A stretch of 64,000 nucleotides of DNA from Streptococcus pasteurianus (GCF_004843545.1 NZ_CP039457.1:340501-404500); one strand, 5' to 3'; shown: positions 1-10,552, counted from the first letter of the stretch. The notes: generated by a model from the sequence alone, not told the origin. Program-made: numbers and translations.

Positions 1-215
1 CGCTTGTTGGTGTGGCTTATCTTGCTCCAGCTCCTGATAAACCAGCCTTTGTTTCAGTTGGAGATTCTGTTAAAAAAGGTCAAACATTGTTGATTATTGA
101 GGCAATGAAAGTGATGAATGAAATTCCAGCTCCAAACGATGGTATTGTCACAGAAATTATGGTAAATAACGAAGATGTTGTTGAATTTGGACAAGGATTG
201 GTACGTATTAAATGA
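1..215 (+). CDS. accB: Biotin carboxyl carrier protein of acetyl-CoA carboxylase (C-terminal part)
   Basis: This is the C-terminal biotinyl domain of the carrier that shuttles CO2 between AccC and AccA/AccD for malonyl-CoA synthesis. The window starts inside the gene; the reading frame is open from base 3. The biotin-acceptor motif EAMKVMNE, with the modified lysine, is present, followed by the usual hammerhead ending FGQGLVRIK. The start codon and the Ala/Pro-rich linker lie before the window. The stop overlaps the fabZ start (ATGA), which implies translational coupling within the fatty-acid operon. Confidence 0.95.
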   Translation, partial: LVGVAYLAPAPDKPAFVSVGDSVKKGQTLLIIEAMKVMNEIPAPNDGIVTEIMVNNEDVVEFGQGLVRIK

Positions 216-634
216 TTGATATTAAACAAATTCGTGAAGCTTTGCCACACCGTTACCCAATGCTTTTGGTTGACCGTGTGCTTGAAGTGAGTGACGATGA
301 AATTGTTGCGATTAAAAATGTGACAATCAATGAGCCGTTTTTCAATGGTCATTTTCCAGAATATCCAGTAATGCCAGGTGTTCTTATTATGGAGGCTCTT
401 GCGCAAACTGCTGGTGTTTTGGAACTTTCAAAAGAAGAAAATAAAGGGAAACTAGTTTTCTACGCTGGAATGGATAAAGTTCGCTTCAAGAAACAAGTTG
501 TTCCAGGTGACCAATTGGTGATGACAGCAAAATTTGTCAAACGTCGTGGTACAATTGCTGTAGTTGAAGCAAAAGCAGAAGTTGACGGGAAATTAGCAGC
601 TTCTGGCACATTGACATTTGCTATTGGCAGTTAA
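212..634 (+). CDS. fabZ: 3-hydroxyacyl-ACP dehydratase FabZ
   Basis: Hot-dog-fold dehydratase of type II fatty-acid synthesis, converting 3-hydroxyacyl-ACP to trans-2-enoyl-ACP. The 140-residue length is normal. The catalytic segment [20 protein letters not shown] carries the active-site His, and the Glu lies in the MEALAQ helix. It sits between accB and accC, the standard streptococcal order, and its ATG overlaps the accB stop. In streptococci this gene belongs to the FabT-controlled fab cluster; no FabT site is visible inside this window. Confidence 0.97.
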   Translation: MIDIKQIREALPHRYPMLLVDRVLEVSDDEIVAIKNVTINEPFFNGHFPEYPVMPGVLIMEALAQTAGVLELSKEENKGKLVFYAGMDKVRFKKQVVPGDQLVMTAKFVKRRGTIAVVEAKAEVDGKLAASGTLTFAIGS

Positions 635-729
635 GAAGAATAGTAGTTTAACGTAAACTGTGACAACATAAAGAATTTTGACAAGGGTTGCAAAGATGCA
701 ATTCCTGATAGGAGGATAAAAGCAGACGT

Positions 730-2100
730 ATGTTTAAAAAATTATTAATTGCCAATCGTGGTGAGATTGCGGTGCGTATTATTCGTGCAGCGCGTGAATT
801 GGGAATCAATACGGTAGCTGTCTATTCTGAAGCGGATAAAAATTCTTTGCATACAATTTTGGCTGATGAAGCAATCTGTATCGGTCCAGCTCGTTCAACG
901 GATTCTTATCTTAATATGAATGCTGTCTTGTCAGCTGCTATTGTGACAGGAGCGCAAGCCATTCATCCAGGTTTTGGTTTCTTAAGTGAAAATTCAAAAT
1001 TTGCTACCATGTGTGAAGAAATGCACATCAAATTTATCGGTCCTAGTGCTGAAATCATGGATAAAATGGGTGATAAAATCAATGCTCGTGCTGAAATGAT
1101 TGGTGCAAACGTACCTGTTATTCCTGGTTCTGACGGTGAGGTATTTACTGCAGAGGAAGCACTTGAAGTGGCTGATAGGCTTGGTTATCCTGTTATGCTA
1201 AAAGCTTCTGCTGGTGGCGGTGGTAAAGGAATTCGAAAAGTCGAATCTGCAGAAGAACTTGTACCTGCCTTTGAATCAGCTTCACAAGAAGCTTTGGCGG
1301 CTTTCGGTAACGGTGCTATGTACATCGAAAAAGTCATCTATCCAGCTCGACATATTGAAGTTCAAATTTTAGGTGATTCTCATGACAATGTCGTTCATCT
1401 TGGTGAACGTGATTGCTCTCTTCAGCGTAATAACCAAAAAGTTTTAGAAGAAAGTCCATCAGTTGCTATTGGTAAAACCTTGCGTGCTCAAATTGGCGAT
1501 GCCGCTATTCGTGCCGCAAAAGCAGTTCGCTATGAAAATGCAGGTACGATTGAATTCTTGCTTGACGAGAAAACATCAGAATTTTACTTTATGGAAATGA
1601 ACACACGTGTTCAGGTAGAACACCCTGTCACTGAGTTTGTTACTGGTGTTGATATTGTTAAGGAACAAATTCGTATTGCAGCAGGTCAACCATTATCTGT
1701 GACACAAGATGATATTACAATCACAGGTCATGCAATTGAATGTCGTATTAACGCTGAAAATCCGAAATTCAATTTTGCACCAAGTCCTGGTAAAATTACA
1801 GATTTGTATTTGCCAAGTGGTGGTGTTGGATTGCGTGTCGATTCAGCTGTTTACAATGGTTATAGTATTCCACCTTATTATGACAGTATGATTGCTAAAA
1901 TTATTGTTCATGGTGAAAATCGATTTGATGCTCTGATGAAAATGCAGCGTGCCCTTTATGAGTTAGAAATTGAAGGTATTACCACAAATGCAGAATTCCA
2001 AATGGATTTAATTTCAGATGGGCATGTCATCGCTGGAGACTACGATACGTCATTCTTGATGGAGACTTTCTTGCCAAATTATAATAAAGAAAATGATTAG
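730..2100 (+). CDS. accC: Biotin carboxylase subunit of acetyl-CoA carboxylase
   Basis: ATP-dependent carboxylation of the AccB biotin. The 456 residues show the N-terminal fold starting [18 protein letters not shown], an ATP-grasp glycine loop [12 protein letters not shown] near residues 160-170, the catalytic segment [15 protein letters not shown] near 290-300, and the C-terminal carboxylase domain. A GGAGG site lies upstream. A 95-base gap follows fabZ; accD follows after 8 bases, so accC, accD and accA form one translation block. Confidence 0.98.
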   Translation: MFKKLLIANRGEIAVRIIRAARELGINTVAVYSEADKNSLHTILADEAICIGPARSTDSYLNMNAVLSAAIVTGAQAIHPGFGFLSENSKFATMCEEMHIKFIGPSAEIMDKMGDKINARAEMIGANVPVIPGSDGEVFTAEEALEVADRLGYPVMLKASAGGGGKGIRKVESAEELVPAFESASQEALAAFGNGAMYIEKVIYPARHIEVQILGDSHDNVVHLGERDCSLQRNNQKVLEESPSVAIGKTLRAQIGDAAIRAAKAVRYENAGTIEFLLDEKTSEFYFMEMNTRVQVEHPVTEFVTGVDIVKEQIRIAAGQPLSVTQDDITITGHAIECRINAENPKFNFAPSPGKITDLYLPSGGVGLRVDSAVYNGYSIPPYYDSMIAKIIVHGENRFDALMKMQRALYELEIEGITTNAEFQMDLISDGHVIAGDYDTSFLMETFLPNYNKEND

Positions 2101-2108
2101 GAGATTTC

Positions 2109-2975
2109 ATGGCTTTATTTAGTAAAAAAGATAAATACATTCGAATTACTCCCAATAATTCCCTAAGCCAATCAGCGCCTCGTGAAGTACCAGAGGTACC
2201 TGATGAATTGTTTGCAAAGTGCCCAGCTTGTAAGCATATGATTTATCAAAAGGATTTAGGAGTGGCAAAAATTTGTCCAGCTTGTTCTTATAATTTTCGA
2301 ATTTCTGCCAAAGAGCGCTTAGCTATTACCGTAGATGAAGGAAGTTTTGAGGAACTCTTTACTGGGCTACAAACGCAAGACCCTCTTAAATTCCCAGGTT
2401 ACCAAGACAAATTAGCAAAAATACGTGAAAAAACTGGACTTGATGAAGCTGTTTTGACTGGTAAGGCTTTGATAAAGGGGCAAAAAGTGGCGCTTGCCAT
2501 TATGGATTCAAACTTTATCATGGCATCAATGGGAACAGTTGTTGGTGAAAAAATAACACGCTTATTCGAATTAGCAATTGGAGAAAAACTACCTGTTGTC
2601 ATTTTCACAGCATCAGGTGGTGCTCGTATGCAAGAAGGTATTATGAGCTTGATGCAAATGGCAAAAATTTCAGCTGCTGTTAAGCGTCATTCTGAAGCTG
2701 GTCTGTTTTATTTAACGATTTTGACCGACCCTACAACGGGTGGTGTGACAGCAAGTTTTGCTATGGAAGGTGATATTATTATTGCTGAACCACAAGCTTT
2801 AGTCGGCTTTGCTGGACGACGTGTTATTGAAACAACTGTTCGAGAAAATTTGCCTGAGGATTTTCAAAAGGCAGAATTCCTTTTGGAACATGGTTTTGTT
2901 GATGCGATTGTTAAACGCACGGAAATGCCAGATGCTATTGCCAAATTAGTTGCGTTTCATGGAGGTGCTAAATGA
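2109..2975 (+). CDS. accD: Acetyl-CoA carboxylase carboxyltransferase subunit beta
   Basis: Beta half of the carboxyltransferase that moves the carboxyl group from biotin to acetyl-CoA. A four-cysteine zinc ribbon is visible at C38, C41, C56 and C59. The crotonase-type core includes [12 protein letters not shown] and [17 protein letters not shown]. The 288-residue length is typical. The stop overlaps the accA start by four bases, which fits equimolar synthesis of the two subunits. Confidence 0.98.
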   Translation: MALFSKKDKYIRITPNNSLSQSAPREVPEVPDELFAKCPACKHMIYQKDLGVAKICPACSYNFRISAKERLAITVDEGSFEELFTGLQTQDPLKFPGYQDKLAKIREKTGLDEAVLTGKALIKGQKVALAIMDSNFIMASMGTVVGEKITRLFELAIGEKLPVVIFTASGGARMQEGIMSLMQMAKISAAVKRHSEAGLFYLTILTDPTTGGVTASFAMEGDIIIAEPQALVGFAGRRVIETTVRENLPEDFQKAEFLLEHGFVDAIVKRTEMPDAIAKLVAFHGGAK

Positions 2976-3745
2976 GTAGTGATGTATCAAGAATATTGAA
3001 AGAAGCGCGTGATCAAGGACGTTTGACAACCTTGGAATACGCTGAACTCATTTTTGATGATTTCATGGAACTTCATGGCGATCGTCATTTTGCTGATGAC
3101 GGTGCTGTTGTTGGCGGTATCGCACGCCTAGATGGTCGTCCTGTGACAGTTATTGGTATTCAAAAAGGAAAAAATTTACAAGAGAATCTCAAACGCAATT
3201 TTGGTCAACCAAATCCAGAAGGTTACCGTAAAGCATTACGTTTGATGAAACAAGCTGAAAAATTCGGTCGTCCTGTCGTTACGTTTATCAATACAGCGGG
3301 AGCATATCCTGGTGTTGGTGCTGAAGAACGTGGACAAGGGGAAGCCATTGCACGCAATCTACTTGAAATGAGCGACCTTAAAGTGCCAATTATCGCTATT
3401 ATCATTGGTGAGGGGGGCTCTGGTGGTGCTCTTGCACTCGCTGTGGCTGATAAGGTTTGGATGCTCGAACACAGCATGTATGCGATTTTGAGTCCAGAAG
3501 GCTTTGCCTCTATTCTTTGGAAAGATGGCTCTCGTGCGACAGAAGCCGCTGAATTGATGAAAATCACAGCTGGTGAGCTTTATAATATGGGAGTAGTTGA
3601 TAGAGTTATTCCCGAACATGGCTATTTTTCAAGTGAAATTGTTGAAATGATTAAAACAAATCTAATCACTGAATTAGATGAGCTTAGTCAACTACCATTG
3701 GAAAAACTCCTTGAAAGTCGTTATCAACGTTTTAGAAAATATTAA
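2972..3745 (+). CDS. accA: Acetyl-CoA carboxylase carboxyltransferase subunit alpha
   Basis: Alpha half of the carboxyltransferase. The 257-residue protein has the family signatures [26 protein letters not shown] and [22 protein letters not shown]. It starts inside the accD stop and is the last gene of the acc operon; a strong hairpin terminator follows directly. It is shorter than the proteobacterial form because it lacks the N-terminal extension, as is normal in streptococci. Confidence 0.98.
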   Translation: MSSDVSRILKEARDQGRLTTLEYAELIFDDFMELHGDRHFADDGAVVGGIARLDGRPVTVIGIQKGKNLQENLKRNFGQPNPEGYRKALRLMKQAEKFGRPVVTFINTAGAYPGVGAEERGQGEAIARNLLEMSDLKVPIIAIIIGEGGSGGALALAVADKVWMLEHSMYAILSPEGFASILWKDGSRATEAAELMKITAGELYNMGVVDRVIPEHGYFSSEIVEMIKTNLITELDELSQLPLEKLLESRYQRFRKY

Positions 3746-3749
3746 AAAA

Positions 3750-3815
3750 TCCCGCTTGTGCTAGCCTCAAATCCTGAAAAATTTCTTGGTTTGAGGATGG
3801 TTCAAGGGAATTTTT
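3750..3815 (+). terminator. Terminator of the fab/acc operon
   Basis: A two-level hairpin: TCCC plus CTTG pair with CAAGGGA, and inside it CCTCAAA (3765-3771) pairs with TTTGAGG (3790-3796). A T-run follows. It lies four bases after the accA stop. Confidence 0.75.
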
Positions 3816-3847
3816 ATTGTATTCTAGTTTCTTTAGTAAAAAAAACA

Positions 3848-3879
3848 CCTGCTAGTCAATTGGCTAGCAGGATATTTTT
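3848..3879. terminator. Bidirectional terminator between accA and serS
   Basis: CCTGCTAG (3848-3855) pairs with CTAGCAGG (3864-3871). A T-run follows on the plus strand (3874-3880), and an A-run precedes it that reads as T on the minus strand. It can therefore end both the acc and the convergent serS transcripts. Confidence 0.8.
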
Positions 3880-5157
3880 TTATTTAGGTGAGATAACTTC
3901 AGCTCCACCCATGTATGGACGAAGAACTTCTGGAATTGTTACAGAACCATCTTCGTTTTGGTAGTTTTCAAGGATTGCAGCGACTGTACGTCCAACGGCA
4001 AGACCTGAACCGTTAAGTGTGTGAAGAAGTTTAACTTTGCCATCTGCTTCGTCACGGTAACGGATTTGAGCACGACGTGCTTGGAAATCTTCTGTGTTTG
4101 AACAACTTGAAATTTCACGGTAAGTATTTTGTGCTGGAATCCAAACTTCTAAATCATAAGTTTTAGCAGCTGAGAATCCCATATCGCCAGTACAAAGTGT
4201 GATAACACGGTATGGCAAACCAAGTTTTTGAAGAATGTTTTCAGCGTTAGCCACCATTTTTTCCAATTCGTCGTATGATGTTTCTGGTTTAGAGAATTTC
4301 ACCATTTCAACTTTGTGGAATTGGTGAAGACGAATCAAACCACGTGTGTCACGACCAGCTGAACCAGCTTCTGAACGGAACGATGGGCTCATTGCTGTGA
4401 AGTAAACTGGAAGTTCTTTACCGTCAAGGATTTCACCACGGTAGTAGTTTGTAAGTGGCACTTCCGCAGTTGGGATAAGAACATAGTCAGAGTCAGCTAA
4501 TTCAAATGTGTCCTCTTTGAATTTTGGATATTGACCAGTACCAAACATTGAGTCATGGTTGACCATGTAAGGTGGGATAACTTCTGTGTAACCCTCTTTA
4601 GCGTGTTCATCCAACATAAAGTTGTAGATAGCACGTTCTAGGCGAGCACCAAGTCCTTTGTAGAAAAGGAAGCGAGAGCCAGTAACTTTGGCACCACGTT
4701 CCCAGTCAAGAATGCCAAGGTCTTCACCAAGATCCCAGTGAGCTTTGATGTCAAAGTCAAAGTCACGAGGTGTTCCCCAACGGCGAACTTCTACGTTTTC
4801 ATCTTCGTCAGCACCGACAGGAACATCAGCGGCTGGGATATTTGGAAGTGTAGTTGTGAATTCGGCTAATTTGTCATCGATTTCAGCTAATTCGGCATCA
4901 TTAGCTTTGATATCTGCTGATAATTTTTGCATTGCTGCAATTTGTTCAGAAGCGTCTTCTTTGTTGCGTTTTGCTTGAGCGATAGCGGCAGATGCTGTGT
5001 TGCGTTCAGCCTTAGCTGATTCAGATTTGACAAGCAATTCACGGCGTTTGTCGTCAAGTTCTTTTAATTCAACTAATTTTTCAGCAGCAACGCCACGTGT
5101 TGCTAATTTTTTAGCGACTTCGTCAAAATCGTTACGAATACGTTTGATGTCTAACAT
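3880..5157 (-). CDS. serS: Seryl-tRNA synthetase
   Basis: Class II synthetase charging tRNA-Ser. The N-terminal coiled-coil tRNA-binding arm spans about residues 30-100 and is rich in Glu, Lys and Ala. Motif 2 is [20 protein letters not shown], and motif 3 near the C-terminus reads [11 protein letters not shown]. The start [11 protein letters not shown] at 5157 is preferred over an in-frame upstream ATG because CTGGAGGAAAACT stands immediately before it, giving about 425 residues. The gene is single and convergent with acc. Expression is probably controlled by the T-box leader upstream. Confidence 0.96.
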   Translation of the reverse strand: MLDIKRIRNDFDEVAKKLATRGVAAEKLVELKELDDKRRELLVKSESAKAERNTASAAIAQAKRNKEDASEQIAAMQKLSADIKANDAELAEIDDKLAEFTTTLPNIPAADVPVGADEDENVEVRRWGTPRDFDFDIKAHWDLGEDLGILDWERGAKVTGSRFLFYKGLGARLERAIYNFMLDEHAKEGYTEVIPPYMVNHDSMFGTGQYPKFKEDTFELADSDYVLIPTAEVPLTNYYRGEILDGKELPVYFTAMSPSFRSEAGSAGRDTRGLIRLHQFHKVEMVKFSKPETSYDELEKMVANAENILQKLGLPYRVITLCTGDMGFSAAKTYDLEVWIPAQNTYREISSCSNTEDFQARRAQIRYRDEADGKVKLLHTLNGSGLAVGRTVAAILENYQNEDGSVTIPEVLRPYMGGAEVISPK

Positions 5158-5212
5158 AGTTTTCCTCCAGTGATCTTCAGCGTTCATATGGCTAAATAAA
5201 GCTCAGATGAAC

Positions 5213-5405
5213 AAAAAGCACAGCATGTAAACTTGCTGGAGCGCAATCGCGCGGTTCCATCCAGCTTCACATCCTGTGCACTTAATTTTCTATTTTTAAA
5301 TGATATAACGGTAGAATTTCGGAATTATCACTCTATCTGCTCACAGCAACCGCAGACTTTCTGAAAGAGATCCACTCTTACTTATCCGTACTCTTTATTA
5401 TACTA
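5213..5405 (-). promoter_or_regulatory. T-box leader of serS
   Basis: On the minus strand the leader contains the near-invariant T-box sequence TGGAACCGCG (5250-5259). A terminator hairpin has GCACAG/CTGTGC at its base (5218-5223 and 5274-5279), followed by five T's. Upstream, paired segments resemble Stem I. Uncharged tRNA-Ser would be expected to stabilise the antiterminator. I did not assign the specifier codon securely. Confidence 0.85.
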
Positions 5406-5408
5406 GAT

Positions 5409-5780
5409 TTATTTCCTTTTGACAAATATTGATAGTCTTTTAATAATGATTTGAACCAAGGTTAGCATACGGATAACTTTGTCGTTTCCGATATGTTGGC
5501 GAGCTACTTTTAGAATCTTTCCTGAATCTTTTGAGGCAAAAAGAAATTTACCTTTGTCAGTAAAGACTTCAAAGTGACGGCTGACTTTATTGCGAGAAAC
5601 ATTTGCTCCGATTTTTTCAATATTTTCCCAAGGAATTTGAATGTAATCTTCAACATTAGCATCGCTGTAAAATTCTAAGCCTTTATTGCCTAAAAGAAAT
5701 TTGCCTACTTTTCCCCCCATACCGAGGTAAGAAACACCAGTAGTCGTTAATTCTACCGTAGAATTAATTGATTGTGCCAT
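5409..5780 (-). CDS. manO: DUF956 protein, ManO
   Basis: A 123-residue protein of the DUF956 family, which is nearly always found beside manLMN-type mannose PTS genes and is often named ManO. It has no membrane segment and looks like a PH/GRAM-like beta-rich domain (for example IPWENIEKIGANVSRNK). A terminator separates it from manN. Its role is thought to be accessory or regulatory to the mannose PTS; the sequence itself does not show a mechanism. Confidence 0.8.
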   Translation of the reverse strand: MAQSINSTVELTTTGVSYLGMGGKVGKFLLGNKGLEFYSDANVEDYIQIPWENIEKIGANVSRNKVSRHFEVFTDKGKFLFASKDSGKILKVARQHIGNDKVIRMLTLVQIIIKRLSIFVKRK

Positions 5781-5821
5781 GTCATCTCCTCTGATAAGCT
5801 TTTAGTCTATTATAACATAAT

Positions 5822-5846
5822 AAAAAAAGAAGGACCGAAATCCTTC
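5822..5846 (-). terminator. Terminator after manN
   Basis: On the minus strand GAAGGA pairs with TCCTTC (5829-5834 and 5841-5846), followed by seven T's. It lies between manN and manO, so manO may be transcribed by read-through or from its own start. Confidence 0.75.
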
Positions 5847-5856
5847 CTTTCTTTTA

Positions 5857-6768
5857 TTACATGATTCCGAAGAAGCGAGCGATGATACCAACGATGAACA
5901 ATCCAATGATGATTGTGATTGGTGAAACTTTTTTCTTAAGCAACCACATACAGAAGAATGTGAGAAGAAGCCCCATCAAACCAGGAATCAATGAGTCTAA
6001 TTGACCTTGAAGTGTATTAGTTTGTGTAGAAGTCAAGCTAAGTCCGCTAGCGACATCGCCAAGAATACCTTGAAGTTCAGTACCTGTTACGTTTCCTTTA
6101 GGGAATTCAATGTAAGCACCTTCTGACAATTGAGTTGCAGGAAGATTTACAGTAAATGTAATTGATACCCAACGTTCAACCAAGACAGCAAGGATGAACA
6201 TACCAAGGATTGAAGCACCTTTAGTAATTTTTTGGATAATACCACCTGAAAGGTCTTTAGTGATTTCAGAACCAGCTTTGTAACCAAGCTCTTGAGTGTA
6301 CCACAAGAATGCCATACGAATGATGTTCCATCCAAAGAAGAATAGGAGTGGACCAACAATGTTACCTGCCATAGCAAGTGAAGCACCAAGGGCACCAAGG
6401 ATAGGACGAACAGTAAACCAGAAGACTGGGTCACCGACACCAGCAAGAGGTCCCATCATACCGATTTTAACCCCTTGGATAGCTGTGTCATCAATTTCAG
6501 CACCATTTGCGCGTTCTTCTTCAAGGGCAAGAGTTACACCGATGATTGGAGCAGCAACGTATGGGTGAGTATTGAAGAATTCCAAGTGACGTTCAAGAGC
6601 AGCGGCTCGGTCTTCTTTCGATGTATAAAGTTTTTTGATGGCAGGGATTAAAGCATATGCCCAACCTAAGTTTTGCATACGTTCGTAGTTCCAAGAACCT
6701 TGAAGGAAAGTTGAACGCCACCAAACTTTTTGACGATCAGATTTTGATAATTGAAGTTTTTCAGTCAT
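5857..6768 (-). CDS. manN: Mannose/glucose PTS EIID component
   Basis: Membrane subunit EIID of the mannose-family phosphotransferase system. The 303 residues begin with a cytoplasmic segment containing FLQGSWNYERMQNLGWAYAL, a family hallmark. GPLAGVGDPVFWFTVRPILG and several C-terminal hydrophobic segments follow. It pairs with EIIC (manM), encoded 14 bases upstream on the same strand. Together with ManL it imports and phosphorylates glucose, mannose and amino sugars, and in streptococci it is also a receptor for class IIa bacteriocins. Confidence 0.95.
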   Translation of the reverse strand: MTEKLQLSKSDRQKVWWRSTFLQGSWNYERMQNLGWAYALIPAIKKLYTSKEDRAAALERHLEFFNTHPYVAAPIIGVTLALEEERANGAEIDDTAIQGVKIGMMGPLAGVGDPVFWFTVRPILGALGASLAMAGNIVGPLLFFFGWNIIRMAFLWYTQELGYKAGSEITKDLSGGIIQKITKGASILGMFILAVLVERWVSITFTVNLPATQLSEGAYIEFPKGNVTGTELQGILGDVASGLSLTSTQTNTLQGQLDSLIPGLMGLLLTFFCMWLLKKKVSPITIIIGLFIVGIIARFFGIM

Positions 6769-6782
6769 GTTTGTGCCCCTTT

Positions 6783-7586
6783 CTAGTAGTCTTCTAGGAT
6801 ATCGCCAATTGGGTCACCAGAACCTGAAGCAGTTCCGCCTCCATTTCCACCTTTTTCTGAAAGGTTAAGGTAGATAAAGGCAAGAGCAACACCGATTGTA
6901 CCAAGTGCGATAAGAGTAAGATCAGAGACAGCTGCTACAGCAAAACCGATAGCGAAGAATGGCCACACTTCACTCGTAGCCATCATGTTGATAACCATAG
7001 CGTAACCTACGGCAACAACCATACCACCACCGACGGCCATACCACCTGACAACCAGTCCGGCATAGCGTTAAGGATAGATTGTACTGCTGAAGTTGGTAC
7101 TGCAAGAAGAAGTGCAGCAGGAACAGCAATACGAAGTCCTTGAAGGAATAGGGCAACTAAGTGAGTGCGTTCAACAGCAGCGATGTTTCCTTCTTTAGCG
7201 GCAGCGTCAGCACCGTGAACAAGGGCAACAGAAGCTGTACGAACAAGCATTGTAAGGAAAAGACCAGCAACAGCAAGAGGGATAGCAGTCGCAGTTGCAA
7301 CAGCGATACCTTTAGTTGTGAAATCTCCACCTTTGACCATGATAATGGCAGCAGCTACTGAGGCAAGGGCAGCATCAGGCGCAACAGCGGCACCAATGTT
7401 AGCCCAACCAAGAGCGATCATTTGAAGTGAACCACCAAGGATGATACCTGCTTCAAGGTTACCAGTAACAAGACCGATAAGCGTGCAGGCAACTAGTGGT
7501 TGGTGGAATTGGAATTCGTCAAGGATACCTTCAAGACCAGCGAAGAAGGCAACTACAACGACTAAAATCATAGAAATAACTGACAT
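6783..7586 (-). CDS. manM: Mannose/glucose PTS EIIC component
   Basis: Polytopic EIIC subunit, 267 residues. The N-terminus is MSVISMILVVVVAFFAGLEG, with the EII-Sor family segment GLVTGNLEAGIILGGSLQMIALGWANIGAA. The C-terminal tail is rich in Gly and Ser. It forms the translocation channel with ManN. A 160-base gap with a hairpin separates it from manL, which may set the ratio of EIIAB to membrane subunits. Confidence 0.95.
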   Translation of the reverse strand: MSVISMILVVVVAFFAGLEGILDEFQFHQPLVACTLIGLVTGNLEAGIILGGSLQMIALGWANIGAAVAPDAALASVAAAIIMVKGGDFTTKGIAVATATAIPLAVAGLFLTMLVRTASVALVHGADAAAKEGNIAAVERTHLVALFLQGLRIAVPAALLLAVPTSAVQSILNAMPDWLSGGMAVGGGMVVAVGYAMVINMMATSEVWPFFAIGFAVAAVSDLTLIALGTIGVALAFIYLNLSEKGGNGGGTASGSGDPIGDILEDY

Positions 7587-7630
7587 TATTCTAGTTCCTT
7601 TCGTTTATAAAAGTTTTCAATGTGCAATAG

Positions 7631-7653
7631 GTAAGCCAGAAACCACGGCTTAC
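7631..7653 (-). other. Hairpin in the manL-manM gap
   Basis: GTAAGCC (7631-7637) pairs with GGCTTAC (7647-7653). No T-run follows on the minus strand, so it is more likely an mRNA-processing or stability structure, or a weak attenuator, than a full terminator. Confidence 0.45.
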
Positions 7654-7745
7654 TTAATTTGGATAAAAACAGGATGTTGAGTTTGTGTTTATAATAATCG
7701 GTAATGTATAGAAACGCTCACTTTTTATGTTAAACACAGCTCATA

Positions 7746-8738
7746 TTATTGAACGTTTGCTTTTTTGATAAGATCAAACAAGTCTTTCTTAGAATCATTA
7801 GGAACTTTACGTACATCAAATGTTACGCCAAGATCACGTAATTTTTCAAATGTGGCAACATCATCTTTATCCATAGATAAAACGTTGTTAACCATTGTTT
7901 TACCTGTTGAGTGAGCCATTGAACCAACGTTAAGTTCTTTAATTGGCACACCACCTTCGATAGCTTCAAGAGCTTCTTGAGGTGTTTCAAACAAGATAAG
8001 TGCATGTGTGTTACCAAAACGAGGGTCTTTAGCGGCTTCAATCAATTTCTTGATTGGAACAACGTTTGCTTTAACACCATTTGGCGCAGCTTGTTTAATC
8101 AAACCTTTACGTAATTCGTCTTTAGAGACAGTATCAGAAGCAACGATAATACGATCTGCTTTAGATGCTGGTGTCCAGTTTGTTGCAACTTGGCCGTGAA
8201 GAAGACGTGTGTCAATACGAGCGAGGTTAATTTTAAGTTTACCATCACCAATGATAGTTCCTTCTGGGATAGCACCTTGAGGTGCAGCTTGTGCAACAGG
8301 CGCAGCAGCAGCTTTTTCAGCTGGGTTGAGTTCTTCAGGAAGTGCTTTAACACCGTCTTTAGACTCTTTAATGATATTTGCAACAACTTGTTCAACACCT
8401 GCATTAGCGTCCATCATACGCTCTGTATAGGCTTGGATAAGCATTGGCAAATTGAGACCTGTAATGATAGCCATCTTGCGGTCTGGATTTTCACCCATCA
8501 CGCGACTAGCTTGGTTAAATGGAGAACCACTCCAAAGGTCAGCTAGTACGAGGATTTCATCATCAGCATCAAATTGTGCGATAGCATCGTTGAAGTGTGC
8601 ATACAAATCATCTGGTCCTTCGCTTGGCATGAAAGTTACGACTTGAACTTTCTCTTGTTCGCCAAAAATCATAGAACCTGATTGATGAATACCTTCAGCA
8701 AATTTACCATGGCTGGCAATAATAATACCGATACCCAT
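7746..8738 (-). CDS. manL: Mannose/glucose PTS EIIAB component
   Basis: Soluble EIIAB fusion. The N-terminal EIIA domain has its phospho-His at H10 in [16 protein letters not shown]. An Ala/Pro-rich linker (about residues 137-160) follows, and then the EIIB domain with its phospho-His in [17 protein letters not shown]. The start at 8738 follows AAAGGAGGAAGAACAAGA; an upstream in-frame start would add about 30 unrelated residues. In streptococci ManL also takes part in catabolite regulation. A cre-like site upstream suggests CcpA control. Confidence 0.95.
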   Translation of the reverse strand: MGIGIIIASHGKFAEGIHQSGSMIFGEQEKVQVVTFMPSEGPDDLYAHFNDAIAQFDADDEILVLADLWSGSPFNQASRVMGENPDRKMAIITGLNLPMLIQAYTERMMDANAGVEQVVANIIKESKDGVKALPEELNPAEKAAAAPVAQAAPQGAIPEGTIIGDGKLKINLARIDTRLLHGQVATNWTPASKADRIIVASDTVSKDELRKGLIKQAAPNGVKANVVPIKKLIEAAKDPRFGNTHALILFETPQEALEAIEGGVPIKELNVGSMAHSTGKTMVNNVLSMDKDDVATFEKLRDLGVTFDVRKVPNDSKKDLFDLIKKANVQ

Positions 8739-9035
8739 TCTTGTTCTTCCTCCTTTTAAATATTTTTCGTTGAAACAAAAAAGAATAATCTCCTTCCAAG
8801 CGAACTTGGCAATTCTTTTCCGTTTCAAGGAAATTTAAGAACAATATTATTGTAAAACGTTTTCAATAAAAAAGCAATAGCTTTTTGAGAAAAAGTAGCA
8901 TAAATCATGAAAAATTTTCAGAAACGCTCAGGTTAAAACGACTGAATTTGACAGAAAAAATAGCATTTGTTCGGATACTGCCTATCAAAAAAATGAAAAT
9001 GTTATGAAAACGTTTTAAAAAGAATGAAAAAAGAA
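8739..9035. other. manL upstream region
   Basis: About 300 bases without a gene. It holds the manL ribosome site, the cre-like sites listed separately and AT-rich sequence that must include the manL promoter. I see no ORF or RNA gene in it. Confidence 0.5.
8851..8867 (-). promoter_or_regulatory. cre-like CcpA site upstream of manL
   Basis: Read on the minus strand the sequence is TTGAAAACGTTTTACA. It matches the loose cre consensus WTGNAANCGNWNNCW with one mismatch. It lies about 115 bases upstream of the manL start, where a promoter is expected. A second partial match, ATGAAAACGTTTTAAA, lies near 9004-9019. Confidence 0.6.
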
Positions 9036-9057
9036 AAAACTCAAAAAAGAGAGTTTT
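9036..9057. terminator. Terminator downstream of the HAD gene
   Basis: AAAACTC (9036-9042) pairs with GAGTTTT (9051-9057), with T-runs on the minus-strand side. It follows the stop of the minus-strand HAD gene. Confidence 0.65.
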
Positions 9058-9065
9058 TCATAAAT

Positions 9066-9878
9066 TTATAGAAAAATTTTTTCAAGTTCTTTGGCAACAC
9101 CATCTTCTTCATTAGAAAATTCACTTTGTTTATCGGCAAATGGCAGAAGAGTGTCACTTGCATTTTTCATAGCGTAGCCTGTTCCAGCAAATGATAGCAT
9201 CTCGGTGTCATTATGTTCGTCACCAAAAGCAATCAAGTTATCTTGAGAGATATTGAGTATTTTTAGGAGATATTTTAAAGCATAGGCTTTGTTGATACCT
9301 TTTGGTGAAAATTCGAGAATGTTCAGCGGACCGCCCCAAGAATCAACTTCGATTGCGTAATTGAAGTGTTTACGCATCTCTTCTGCAAGAGCGTATTTAT
9401 CTTGATGGCGTGTTTGCATGAGAATGCCGTTCGGATTTTTAGTGATTTTTTTGATGTCCATTGACATTTTTTTAGTAATTTCTGGGACACCGAAAAGCTG
9501 AGGGTTTACGCGATTATGGTCTTGGGCGCTAATATAGAATTTTTTTCGGTACTCGCTGGCAATAAAATCTGCTTCAATGCTTTGTTGCATATCAAGAATA
9601 TCAAGCAGGTATTGCTTGTCAATCGTAACGCTATGTTCCCATTCCCATTTTTTCTCGGGTAAATGCGTGAGCGAGCCATTGAAAGAAATCATCGGAGTTG
9701 ATAATTCAAGGCGGCGATAGTGTTCAAGTGCCATACGATAAGGACGCCCAGTTGCAATAACGACCTTATGCCCTTTATTTTGAACCTTTTTAATCGTTTC
9801 AACGGTATAATCTGAAATGGTATTGTCGCTGCGCAACAATGTGCCGTCTAAATCAAGTGCAATCATTTTCTTTATCAT
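9066..9878 (-). CDS. Cof-type HAD-superfamily phosphatase
   Basis: A 270-residue Cof/YidA-type haloacid dehalogenase family phosphatase. Motif I is ALDLDGTLLRSD at residues 7-18, motif II ISFNGS, motif III a Lys near NPNGIL/KGINKAYAL, and motif IV AFGDEHNDTEMLSFAG. These proteins hydrolyse sugar phosphates or flavin-type phosphates; the sequence does not define the substrate. It is transcribed alone, divergently from the DUF1361 gene. A second family member is at 40177-40989. Confidence 0.85.
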   Translation of the reverse strand: MIKKMIALDLDGTLLRSDNTISDYTVETIKKVQNKGHKVVIATGRPYRMALEHYRRLELSTPMISFNGSLTHLPEKKWEWEHSVTIDKQYLLDILDMQQSIEADFIASEYRKKFYISAQDHNRVNPQLFGVPEITKKMSMDIKKITKNPNGILMQTRHQDKYALAEEMRKHFNYAIEVDSWGGPLNILEFSPKGINKAYALKYLLKILNISQDNLIAFGDEHNDTEMLSFAGTGYAMKNASDTLLPFADKQSEFSNEEDGVAKELEKIFL

Positions 9879-9967
9879 AGCTGTTATTATAACAAAAAAG
9901 ACTATAAAATTAAAAGAAAAGATTTCTATGCTATAATAGTAGTAATAAAAAATGAGGTTTTCGATTC

Positions 9968-10552
9968 ATGTATAAAATTGTTTGGAGTCACTTATTTGCC
10001 TTGGGCATTATTCTGGGAGTTGTTTATTATCAGTCTAACGTTGATGGTTTGATGAATGACGTCCTGTTTGCTTTGTTGACTTTGGAAATGGGATTTTTAT
10101 TCTATTATTTCAAACACGTTTTGTTACGTGGCTTGGTTTTAATATTTTGGTGCTTTTTCTATCCTTATAATTTGAATGTCTTGTTTAGTGTGGCTGACAC
10201 ATCTTGGGATACTGCTGCTTTATGGACATCAAATGGGATGAAATCTTTCATGCTTTATTTGGCAGTTCTTGTATTTGCCTTGATTGCTGGAACATTGAGT
10301 ATACGGTTGATCTTAAATGCATTTAAATTAAATCATTATATTCAAGTATTCTTTGTAATGGGAATTGCATTTTTTGCTAGTCTAATGTTTCAGATTTTAC
10401 GAACATTGGGGATTACTTGGAAAGTGATTTTATCACAACACCTCAATATTTTTGAGCAGGTCTCAAAAGCTCTGACAACAATTAATATGCCATTTATTCT
10501 AGGATTAATGGTTGTACAGGTGATGATGTTTATTTTGTTGGATAATGATTAA
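9968..10552 (+). CDS. DUF1361 membrane protein, copy 1
   Basis: A 194-residue integral membrane protein with about six hydrophobic segments, resembling the DUF1361 family. Typical features are the aromatic-rich start MYKIVWSHLFALGIILGVVY and a central FYPYNLNVLF motif. No catalytic residues are evident and the function is unknown. A TATAAT box lies about 35 bases upstream (near 9932). It has its own terminator and is paralogous to the next gene. Confidence 0.7.
   Translation: MYKIVWSHLFALGIILGVVYYQSNVDGLMNDVLFALLTLEMGFLFYYFKHVLLRGLVLIFWCFFYPYNLNVLFSVADTSWDTAALWTSNGMKSFMLYLAVLVFALIAGTLSIRLILNAFKLNHYIQVFFVMGIAFFASLMFQILRTLGITWKVILSQHLNIFEQVSKALTTINMPFILGLMVVQVMMFILLDND

Noticed and set aside
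5821..5856. Possible small RNA between manN and manO
   Set aside because: The only structure is a short hairpin followed by T's, fully explained as a terminator.
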